64,000 bases of DNA, from assembly GCF_963583255.1 (NCBI RefSeq), contig NC_084806.1, positions 27,066,735 to 27,130,734 on the forward strand. The letters run 5' to 3'. Within the stretch, counting starts at the first letter, position 1; every line of letters starts with the position of its first letter. The stretch comes from Pyrus communis. Lineage: Eukaryota; Streptophyta; Magnoliopsida; Rosales; Rosaceae. Under the pieces are notes generated by a model. That model saw only the letters and a list, made by a program, of their open reading frames with translations. It was not told where the DNA came from and made no database searches. This document shows positions 55,174 to 64,000 of the stretch, piece after piece. The position numbers and the translations under genes are program-made.

Positions 55174-57544
55174 TGACATGCCCCGATCCCGTTGTCCAAA
55201 GGACATCGGGATGGCCACATGATGGCCAACACCCGAAGGTGATGCAAGCCATTTAATGAATGCATATGCTAAGAACATGTAAATCATGCGTATAAATTTC
55301 GTTGGAACTACATAAAATCATATATTAATATTCAACACATATCTTTGGAAAAGAACTACTAGGGTACGATATAATGTTTATGAATTGTAGCAAAATAATA
55401 AGAGGTGACTATTCATTCCTGCATGAAGATAGTGATAATGCATGACATGTTCAGAGCATATATCTAATTCAGAATACAATAGAAGGTGTTATTACAATGA
55501 TGTCAAAACAAAGATTATGGCATGATTTCACTGGTAGGGGAAAACCTTGTAGCACGGATCGTAAGCCTCATTCCTACGTCCTGAAAGGGCGCAAAACAAA
55601 CATGAGTGGACCAAGTTGATATATATATATATATATAATACTGAAATAGTTATTCAATATACTAACCGCCAATGTTTATGGAAACTAATAGCAAAATATT
55701 TGATAGGTTTTCCGAAACCCTAGCATGCCATGAAAACTTTCATGAAACATATATCATATGATGTGCTAAATAATGGCATCCTAGTCACCCGTGGTGTTCA
55801 ATAATTATATCTCCCGACCCGAAGCCAACAATTATATCTCTTGGCCCGAAGCCAATAACAATATCTCCCGGCCCAAAGCCAACAACTATATCTCTCGGCC
55901 CGAAGCCAAAGATTATTTCTCTAGGCCCTCAGCCAACAATTATCTTTGCTCGTAGGCAGAACATGGACCACTAGATAAGTACAAAAACATTGAATATACT
56001 CTTTCCAAACATAGGTACATATATCTCAAAAACATATTCATAGCATATCCATCATGTATACTATAAAGAAGTGTAAACAAGTTCATAAGTAGTATATAGT
56101 CATCCATCATATATACTACAAAGAACATAAGTTCGGTAAAATGTGGTATTCCAAAATATTCGTGGTAAGCATGATATCAAAGTGTAAATCTAATTTACTT
56201 ATAAAACGTTTCGTAAAACGTAACCATTAAATCATGCTTTTCATGTATGCATTTCTACTATTAAAACATGCATTTTAGAAGGGGGTCCACTCACAGATAC
56301 TCTGTCTCGAAGAGTCGTACAAAATAGGAATGACGGAATCGCCACTAATAATTGCACCTAAGCACATAAAGGATACAATTAACAAAACTATACTCAAACG
56401 ACTGAATTTTGGAAAACAAACGTCATAAACAGGTTCAGGAAGTCAAAAAACATAAAGGGGGACCTCGGGTACCCCCACGCGCTGTCCCAAGCACCCTCAC
56501 GTGCCATCACAAGGTGGCGGATTCGGCTGCCACACGCCGTCGTGGGTCGCCGGAAAATTCACTAGTGTCATCGTGGATGGGGACGTGCGTGCTCCACATG
56601 CCCGACCATGCGCAGGCTCACGCGCGGGCTGGGCTGCTGGGTTGGATCGGGTTTGGGCCTCATGGGCTTAAGGTCAACAGGCCCAAGGCCCGGGTTCTCA
56701 CGGCGCAAAGGCCTAGGATCCAAAGGTTTTAGGTTTTAGGTTTAGGGGCCGAAGACCTTAGTTGAATGTCCCAAGGGCCTCAATCCAAAGGGTTTACGTT
56801 TAGGTTTAGGTTATGAAAGGGTTTAGGGTTGAGGTTTTAGTAGGCCAAAGGCCCGATGTTGGTCACGACCCGAAGGGCCTTAACACAAGGGGTTTGGGTT
56901 TGGGCTACCCTAAGGCTTTGGGCTTAAGCTCAACGGCCCAAAGGCCTGGTTCTATACCGCCCCAAGGGCTTTATCCCTTTCTAGCTGGGAAAGAAGGCTG
57001 GAGCCTTTCGAGCTCCGGTCGCCGTCAGCACTAACCCCTAGGCTATAAACTAGGAACCAAAATGAAGCTAGAGATGAAAGGGAGTGATTAGGTACCTTTA
57101 ATTCGTCGTGGGGTGGCCGAAGGTGGCCGAAATCTGGGTTCAAATTCTCGGTACTCGCCGAACTTGGGTTGGGTGTCCCGGAGCTTCATAGAGATGAAGA
57201 GAAAGGAAGAGGAGGTCCACGATGGTGGTGGTGGTGGTGGTGTCGACGTCGGGGTGTCTCTTTGGGTAGGTGTATCGATCAGGAAAGGGGGGAGAAGGAG
57301 AGGGTCCGAGAAAGAGATGAGAGTGAGTGTGTGAGAAAGAGTGAGAGATGGTGGACTCAGGGAGGGGGAAAGAAAGAGAGAGGGTGAGTGCTTGCCACGT
57401 GGCAAGTAGAGAGAGGTGGAGAAGCTGAGGGAAAATCTAATAAGGGGATCCGGATAGGGTAATAGATGGGGCACTTAAATGTAAAATCAATAAATCTCTA
57501 GGGAAATTGTGAAATTACAACAAGTTTGGGGTTGGGGTTTAACA
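55174..57544 (-). repeat. Gypsy 5' LTR, 2371 bp
   Basis: Plus-strand termini TGACATGCCCCG and GGGTTTAACA. Near-homologous to 48487-50656. It contains a VNTR at 55798-55945 and a GT-rich / purine-rich stretch near 57210-57420. Confidence 0.88.
55798..55945. repeat. LTR-internal VNTR, unit about 30 bp, five copies
   Basis: Units of AATTATATCTC-CGGCCCGAAGCCAAC with small changes. The partner LTR has a single unit at about 49139-49171. Confidence 0.88.
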
Positions 57545-58706
57545 AAATTGTTTCTAATGTAAATCAAATGGTGGAATGAATTGAAGATCAAGTTGAATGA
57601 TGCAAATCTGGCAACAAGAAAAATGGTTTGCATATTTAGGCTTCGAGTATGATTTGGGCCCATGACCCCCCGTTTAGAAGAGAACGAAGTTGCACACCAA
57701 ACACACTACTTTGTTGTGACATATGTGCTTTTGGGTCAAATTCCATCATTTACAGTGTTTTAAGTCTTAAGGTATTTTTTGTATTTTGTTAATTGTTTAA
57801 TTCTAAATATAAGACTCCTAGGAATTCAAGGGTTAAGGGACATTATAAATAAAATGTTTAGACATTATGTTTGTTATCTATTAATTTTCCATAAATAAAT
57901 TGTAAAGTTTTGTACTACTTTATGGTAGATTTATTCTTTTTCGCGTTGCACTAATACTCATATTTTAGTAAATGCTTGTAACTTAAAATTCAGATTGATT
58001 TCATTTTAATTCTCATTCTCAGTAAGTGAATGTCTTTTGCTTTTTCTTTTCTCATTTTACAACTCTTCCCCTTTTCCTCTAGCCTTGATACTGGATAAAT
58101 CAAACATATCAAGTTTGATATTCAAGTACACAATTTTGGATTAGGATAAAGTTTCCACTAATGGAATTTTGAGATCTCAAATATTGGCATTGTTAATCTT
58201 AATATATGTGAATATGACCTTAGTTTATAGTTGAGAATCTCTACATGATGGAAAATTTCTTTTAAGTATTTGAGATCTGAGAACACATGGTGCAATACAA
58301 ATTTTAAATTTGGCTGATGCTCAGTGCCCGGTTTGTGTGAGTCATTGAGCTCCCTCCCATGCCATAAAGTGAAAATAAATACTTGTCATATATGGAAACC
58401 ACTAATCAAGGTTGAGTAAATAAACAAAACAGTTTTGAGTGATGAAATCAATATTGATTCTGACCACTTGTGAAAGCAACCCATATTTAATATGAAACCC
58501 CTTTTTTGTGCTAGGCATGTGAAATGTAGCAATAGTCACCAATCTCATTTTCTCACTCCATATAAAGTAACCCTAAGCTATGTTAGAGAGAGAGTTGGGG
58601 TTTCCTGTATACAACGAAGACTCCCAGTAGCAAGGCACATCATAATACTCAGCACTATTTTAATACTTCCCCTATTCTGGCTGCATGGTGTTGTTCCTCA
58701 AACTGA
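57545..58706. other. Upstream region of the ALMT gene
   Basis: AT-rich, no reading frame of note. It must contain the ALMT promoter; no single TATA box could be chosen. Confidence 0.4.
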
Positions 58707-58728
58707 ATATATATATATATATATATAT
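58707..58728. repeat. (AT)n microsatellite
   Basis: 11 AT dinucleotides followed by CCACACATACATATACATG, about 150 bp upstream of the ALMT start. Confidence 0.95.
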
Positions 58729-58817
58729 CCACACATACATATACATGTATATACCAAACTTCTAGTGATCAGAACTCTAATGATCTGATCACCCCTCCAC
58801 CAGTTTCAGTTTGTGGG

Positions 58818-58824
<7 letters not shown>

Positions 58825-58857
<33 letters not shown>
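58825..58857. repeat. Poly-T tract, 33 T
   Basis: Uninterrupted homopolymer ending 23 bases before the first ALMT ATG, so within the 5' UTR or proximal promoter. Confidence 0.95.
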
Positions 58858-58858
<1 letters not shown>

Positions 58859-58880
58859 TGGTGGGAGGGTGTGTCCCTGT

Positions 58881-61315
58881 ATGTTTCCCAAAGTTCATGC
58901 AGGAATGGAAATGGACATGGTCAAGGATTGTGGTAAAAATGGAGGGAATGAATTCAAGCGTTTGCAGATTTTTGCCGATAGAATGAAACGATTTCCGGGT
59001 TTGGTTTGGAGCACGGTGTGGACCGTCGCACGGGATGACCCGAGAAGGGTGATCCATGCTTTGAAAGTTGGCTTGTCTTTGACACTGGTTTCCTTGTTGT
59101 ATCTGATACAGCCGCTGTTTGTTGGGATTGGACAGAATGCCATTTGGGCTGTCATGACTGTGGTTGTTGTGCTTGAGTTCACTGCAGGTGATTGATTAGC
59201 CTATGATTTGTTTAAATAATACGTACGCGTGTATATACACATATGTGATGAACAAAAGTTGTTTCATATTTTTATTATTGTTTGTAAATAGGGGCAACTT
59301 TATGCAAAGGACTGAACCGAGGACTGGGGACATTGTTAGCTGGATCATTGGCCTTCTTCATAGAGTATATTGCAACTGAATCCGGTCGGACTTTCCGAGC
59401 AGTTTTCATCGGAGCGGCAGTCTTTCTGATTGGTAATCTCATTTGTGTTCACTAAACAATCTTTGATGACATTTTCTAGTGCAAGAAAAGACCAAGATTT
59501 TTTTTTTCATGTTAACTTAAAGTTATTTCTTTAGCCTAATTTTTCAATTTTCTCCACTACAATTTTCAGTAATATTTTGCTATGTTGTCACTTTTTGATT
59601 TGGCAGGAGCTGCAGCCACGTACATGAGGTTTTTTCCTTATATTAGGAAGAACTATGACTATGGAATTGTGATATTTCTCTTAACCTTCAACCTAATAAC
59701 CGTGTCAAGCTACCGCGTCGAAAATGTCCTGAAGATTGCGCATGAGAGATTCTACACCATTGCCATAGGCTGTGGTATCTGCCTAATGATGAGTCTACTG
59801 GTATTTCCTAATTGGTCAGGAGAAGAGCTCCACAATTCCACAGTGTTCAAGCTTGAAGGCCTAGCTAGAGCTATTGAAGGTATATGCAAGGTTGCTTATC
59901 ATCGTGATCATATTTTTGACCTTTGCATCCAAGTTTCAATCTCCCTGCGCGTATTTTAGATTAGATTAGAATACTGTTCAAATAAAAAAAATAATAATAT
60001 CAATAACTAAACCTGCCATGATTCGAAGTATTTTGGGATTTTTGATGTTGCAGCTTGTGTGAATGAGTACTTTAGGGAAGAAACAGAACTAAACCAAGAC
60101 AAATCAAAAGAGGATCCCATATATGAAGGTTATAAGGCTGTGTTGGACTCCAAGTCTCTGGATGAAACCATGGTGATTGTATTTCTTGGAAATCTTTGTT
60201 TTCGTTTATATTTGATATTCAACTTGACGGATACGTGAAATCTTTGGTGTTGCAATTTGAGCAGGCCTTACATGCAAGTTGGGAACCAAGGCATTCAAGA
60301 CACTGTCACAGATTTCCATGGCAGCGATACGTGAAATTGGGAAACGTTCTTCGACATTTTGGATACACCATTGTAGCTCTACATGGATGTCTAGGAACTG
60401 AAATTCAGGTAAAATACGTATCCTAATACAGTTGCCCTATTTGTTAATATTCATTAGAAGAGAAGAGAGAAAAAAAACATATGAAGTATGATGATTGTCA
60501 CGAGAGTTATGATTATGTGCTAGAGAAACCTCATAATCTGTTCATAGTGAACAAGAATATAGGTCACATGTTTCTTGTTGTGATAGATCGCAGATTTGGA
60601 AAATAATTTCACACGCTGATACACAAAAGGGGATCTAATTTTGGCTTTGGTTTTTCTTAATAATTGAGGTACTTTTTTTTCTACTAAATTTCTGTTGCAG
60701 ACCCCAAGATCTGTTAGGTTACTCTTCAAGGACCCATGCATTCGCCTTGCTGGAGAAGTATCGAAAGCACTAATGGAACTCTCCAACAGCATGAGAAATC
60801 GCCGCCATTGCTCTCCCGAAATACTATCCGATCACCTCCATGAAGCTCTCCAAGACCTAAACACAGCCATAAAATCACAACCAAGACTGTTCCTAGGCTC
60901 CAACAGCAACCAGGCTACCAACATGCTTGCCCTAGCAGCTGCACACGCCACACAACAAAAGCAAGGAGTCTCATTATCAAGCGTGAAAACCGACAGTTCA
61001 GCGCTGCTCGAGTGGAAAACAAAGAGGGCTAATGAGCAGGCAAAGGAGCCGGAGAGAAAGTTCTTGAGGCCACAACCGAGTAAAATTGCCATCACCAGTC
61101 TTGAGTTCTCGGAAGCGCTTCCGTTTGCCGCTTTTGCATCTCTGCTGGTGGAGACGGTGGCAAAGTTGGATAATGTGATCGAGGAAGTTGAAGAGTTGGG
61201 GAGAATTGCATGCTTCAAAGAGTACGAGCATGGGGATGAGAATATTGTTGTAACTTATGAGAGGCCACCGGTGAATCCTATCCAAAACCATTTGCCTTCC
61301 CATGGGGCTGATTAA
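58881..61315 (+). CDS. ALMT: Aluminium-activated malate transporter (ALMT8-like), six exons, intact
   Basis: Anion channel family that passes malate and other anions across the plasma membrane or tonoplast. Exons 58881-59187, 59292-59432, 59607-59879, 60054-60172, 60265-60408 and 60701-61315 have GT-AG introns and join to 533 codons without interruption. The N-terminal half has about six hydrophobic segments (for example VGLSLTLVSLLYLIQPLF, AIWAVMTVVVVLEFTAGATL, YGIVIFLLTFNLITVSSY, IAIGCGICLMMSLLVF). The family motif region includes PRRVIHALKVG near the start and the WEP motif (SWEPRH) at exon 5; the C-terminal half is a soluble helical domain with TPRSVRLLFKDPC and HCSPEILSDHLHEALQDL. I chose the first ATG, 58881; ATGs at 58905, 58911 and 58917 are in frame and equally possible. 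The closest Arabidopsis member I recall is the ALMT8/ALMT10 group; the true substrate and membrane are not readable from sequence. Confidence 0.92.
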
Positions 61316-61655
61316 TTATTAAGACTTTATCTGTACAAGGAAGGAAGGATGTCATAATCTAAATATTATTGGCAGTGGTTAGCTAATAATTGTTAATTGA
61401 AACTATTTATCAGATCTCTTTAGCTTGCTTGTCTCTAGAGACCAAATGTTTATAAGATTAAAAAATAATCGGTACTGAAAGATAGAAACCGCCATAGCCA
61501 TTTTTAATATTTTTGTTTCCATGAAATTTGACAAGGAATCTGTTATGGTTATTGTTAAAACATATTTTTATTTGATTATTCAGTTCAAACTCAGCTGCAG
61601 CTAAACGATTTGGAAAAATGTTAACTTGAAAAACATGAATGATAAAAAACATAAA
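61316..61655. other. ALMT 3' flank
   Basis: Probable 3' UTR (ATTAATTATTAAGACTTTATC) then AT-rich spacer to the tRNA gene, which is convergent. Confidence 0.5.
61644..61655 (-). terminator. Pol III terminator of tRNA-Cys
   Basis: Minus-strand TTT immediately after the discriminator, then ATG and TTTTTT. The longer T6 is the likely stop. Confidence 0.7.
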
Positions 61656-61727
61656 AGGGCCCAACCGGGTTCGAACCGGTGACCTCTTGATCTGCAGTCA
61701 AATGCTCTACCACTGAGCTATGGACCC
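61656..61727 (-). tRNA. tRNA-Cys (GCA), nuclear type, no intron
   Basis: The minus strand folds as a full cloverleaf: acceptor GGGTCCA with TGGGCCC (one G-U pair), D arm GCTC-AGTGGTA-GAGC, anticodon stem TTTGA/TCAAG around the loop CTGCAGA (anticodon GCA), T arm ACCGG-TTCGAAC-CCGGT and discriminator T at 61656. Box A TAGCTCAGTGG and box B GGTTCGAACCC are consensus. A short T run follows at 61653-61655 and T6 at about 61644-61649. It differs from plastid trnC, so it is nuclear. Confidence 0.97.
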
Positions 61728-62845
61728 TCTTGGTAATAATGCTTGCGTCTTATATTTTATATCTATTGCCATAAATATAAGGGGAAAACACGAAGGAATT
61801 TTTTTTTTTTTTTCAGATTATCAATAATAACTCTCCTTTTAGTTTAAACATGTATATGTCTAGATAAAATATATAATTGTTATTTGAATTTAGGTAAAAA
61901 AAAACGAAAAACATTTTATGCTTTAGTAAAAGGTTTTTTTTTTTTTTTTTTTTTTTTTAATTGAAAGGATGATAAGGGATTAGGAGTCAAACTACACATA
62001 AGGTTTGCTCGTTGGATTACAATAGTAGTCTTACTCTCTAAACTCACACAAGGCCGTTTGAAAGAACCAAGACTACAAATTCCTCTTCATTCTGTTGTGC
62101 TCATCAAAGGAACTGCCTATAGCACACTTTTGCGGATCCAAACTTCTTATTCTAAGTCTTTTTCTCCAAGATAAGTCATCAACTACAAAGTATGCTACTT
62201 CTTTTCCACTCAAAGCGATTTAACTCCCCAATAAAACGATCACCCCATCTCCTATCTCCAAAATTTATTAAATAATGAAAGCGAAAGTAAAAGAATGCAA
62301 GCTGGGGTTCTAGGCCTAAACTAGTGACTCTGGAAACTTTGGCGAATGGTAGTAATGTGAAGTGAAGATGAATTTTCCTTTTATTGACCTATATTAAAAA
62401 AAATCAAGCATCCATTGACCTACGGTGAAATATGAAAATTTTCTGAACTGAAATCAAAATTTTCTTGTAGTGGAATTATAAGTCTTAACAAGCTCAAAGC
62501 CTGGGCACGTTAATGACAAAGCCAAAAATTGCATGACACATTTCATTTTAAGGGTAGAAAATGTTTATGGATAATATACTACAAGCTTTTTTGCGAGGAT
62601 AGTAGTGAATGAGATCGTACTGTTGGGTCCGTAATGATATGCTGCACACACACAATGGCTTACTGCTTCTCAAACACTATCTTAGTTATGGCTTGAAACT
62701 GAAATGAAGCAGCCCATATAACCTGTTTGGCTAGAATATATAGGCAAGACCAAACAGGATGAAATGCCACAAACCAGTACTATGACACTGATCTCCTATT
62801 TCCACCTTCACTGGTTGACAAAGCATTCTTAAGTGATATTTTTAC
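61728..62845. other. Intergenic, homopolymer-rich, no gene recognised
   Basis: T runs at about 61800-61814 and 61934-61957. The rest is ordinary non-coding sequence; no frame over 100 codons. Confidence 0.5.
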
Positions 62846-64000
62846 TGTTGGGATATTGTGTTTATTTTTAATAACTTTAGTTTTAATATTTTGAGTTTTG
62901 GAGGAAGATGTTGGCTTCCTATTTTTTGGGAAGCAGTTTTTGGTCAACAAAAATGAGTTTGTTTCCAAGTGAGAGACCTATTCTTCTTCAACTAGTTGAT
63001 TAGTTCCTAATTTGTTGGCCTGATTCTTTGGCCACTTTTCCCTCAACTTTCTGATGTAAAACTCCAAGCTTTGTCATAATTATTTGGGCTTTTTCATCAG
63101 TCAACAGATAAGAAAAAATTGAGAAACAAAAGCTATAAAAACTCCAGTTTTCTGAGTAACTAAGAGGGTGATTGTTTTCGGATCTTCCTTCGTGCAAGTG
63201 GGGGTCTAGACACAGGGAATTCTGCGCTTTTTATCTTGAGGATGACATGACATTAAGACTACTTGCACAACTAGGGCAAAGCCACGAAACGTCTTAAAGA
63301 AAGCGACATTGTCCACTACTCAACCCAAGACATTTTTGCATCCATCAGTTTTTTGTTCACTGGTAACATTGTTCTTATTTTGGTTATATTAAGATGACAT
63401 TCTTTCTGCCATGGATATTGAAACTAACTCTTTCGTTAATGATCTGAACAAACCCACCAAGTTTGAAGGACTCCACTTCAAACGTTGGAGACAAAAGATG
63501 CTATTTTTCTTAATCACCAAGAAATTTGCCTCTAACTATACCTATGAAATGTCATCACTCCCTGATCAACCCACTATTGAACAATCCAAGTTATTTCAAA
63601 CAAGGACTGACAATGATTTCCTCTGCAAAAATTATATCTTAAATGGTTTATTATGGGGTGACTTGTATGACAACTATTCTTCCTGCAAGACTGCTAAGGA
63701 ACTTTGGGATGAACTTCATAAGAAATATGATACTGAGAAAGCAGGTGCAAAGAAGTTTGCAAGTAGCCGGTATCTATAGTTTCAAATAGTTGATGACAAG
63801 TCAGTGGAGGCACAATCACACGAGCTACGGAAGAATGCTCATGAAATCATCTTTGAAGGGATGAATCTGGATGAACAATTTCAAGTTGCTGTGATCATTG
63901 ACAAGCTACCACCGAGCTGGAAGGAGTTCAAGGACCTGTGACACAAGACTAAGGAGTTCTCACTAGAAAGTTTGATCACTCGTCTTCATATCGAGGAAGA
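62846..64000 (+). mobile_element. Ty1-copia element, 5' end (cut by window edge)
   Basis: TGTTGGGATATTGTG at 62846 is a plausible 5' LTR start, with a TATA box CTATAAAAACTCC near 63136. The LTR end and primer site could not be fixed, so the LTR/leader split between about 63200 and 63400 is open. The gag frame starts at 63411. The rest of the element lies outside the window. Confidence 0.7.
63411..64000 (+). pseudogene. Copia gag (UBN2-type), with stops, partial
   Basis: ATG at 63411. Hallmarks in order: PTKFEGLHFKRWRQKM, LFFLITKK, AKELWDELHKKYDTEKAGAKKF, then a TAG at 63777-63779 and continuing in the same frame ELRKNAHEIIFEGMNLDEQFQ and IDKLPPSWKEFKD, another TGA near 63939, then SLITRLHIEEE. 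This is the gag domain of Ty1-copia elements. Two in-frame stops make it non-functional. Confidence 0.85.

Larger units (their letters stand above)
48487..57544 (-). mobile_element. Ty3-gypsy retrotransposon, full span about 9.1 kb, decayed
   Basis: The 5' LTR on the minus strand is 55174-57544 (TGACATGCCCC...GGTTTAACA on the plus strand) and the 3' LTR is 48487 to about 50656 (TGTCACGCCCC...). Flanks AAAT at 48483-48486 and 57545-57548 give a 4-bp target duplication. A tRNA-Met primer site (TGGTATCAGAGC, plus 55159-55170) lies beside the 5' LTR. The internal region holds gag, protease, RT, RNase H, integrase and a pol C terminus, all with stops. The U3 end of the 3' LTR and its polypurine tract are deleted. 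Confidence 0.9.

Noticed and set aside
61656..61727. Plastid-derived tRNA-Cys (NUPT)
   Set aside because: The sequence follows the nuclear tRNA-Cys(GCA) pattern (GGGTCCATAGCTCAGTGG), not the plastid trnC-GCA.

Overview
This is nuclear DNA from a flowering plant, most likely a woody Rosaceae of the apple/pear group. That placement is inference: it rests on GT-AG (and one GC-AG) introns, plant-type LTR retrotransposons, a Cassandra TRIM with 5S rRNA-like LTRs, a tRNA-derived SINE of a type I associate with Rosaceae, and plant-only genes (ferredoxin C2, ALMT). I estimate that more than three quarters of the window is transposable element, much of it nested. Only three host loci are firmly supported: FDC2 (40116-42238, +), an aluminium-activated malate transporter gene (58881-61315, +) and a nuclear tRNA-Cys(GCA) (61656-61727, -).

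Layout. 1-1728: 5' end of a minus-strand Ty3-gypsy element (gag plus a 539-bp LTR). 2632-3138: a complete non-autonomous CACTA element with a TAG target duplication. 4001-8710: remains of a larger CACTA element, with subterminal repeats and a broken Transposase_24-type gene on the minus strand. The last exon of that gene is split by a hAT-like element (4631-7295, 8-bp target duplication), which itself carries a complete Cassandra TRIM (4699-5357, 5-bp target duplication). 11140-16339: a young Ty1-copia element with two 403-bp LTRs and an exact AAAGA duplication, inserted in a roughly 75-85-bp minisatellite. 17242-25272: an internally deleted Tat-like Ty3-gypsy element with an antisense coiled-coil ORF between integrase and the 3' LTR. 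26171-26332: a SINE with a 15-bp target duplication.

27794-40040 is a decayed plus-strand Ty1-copia element, enlarged by a 1969-bp solo LTR (29831-31799) and a truncated minus-strand Ty3-gypsy element (31916 to about 35575). Its 3' LTR ends only 75 bp before the first codon of the FDC2 reading frame. That codon is TTG, not ATG, although all six FDC2 exons are otherwise open and in frame. 42239-48486 is mostly unassigned and includes a compositionally distinct stretch (about 43070-44600) that could be organellar in origin. 48487-57544 is a complete-span but decayed minus-strand Ty3-gypsy element with LTRs of about 2.2-2.4 kb. Then come the ALMT gene, the tRNA, and the 5' end of another plus-strand Ty1-copia element running off the right edge.

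The host genes do not form a pathway; they are islands between transposon blocks. The most interesting points are the three-level nest resolved by target duplications at 4.5-8.7 kb, the copia LTR and start-codon loss at FDC2, and the antisense ORF of the Tat-like element. I found no evidence for a wholly new biological system.
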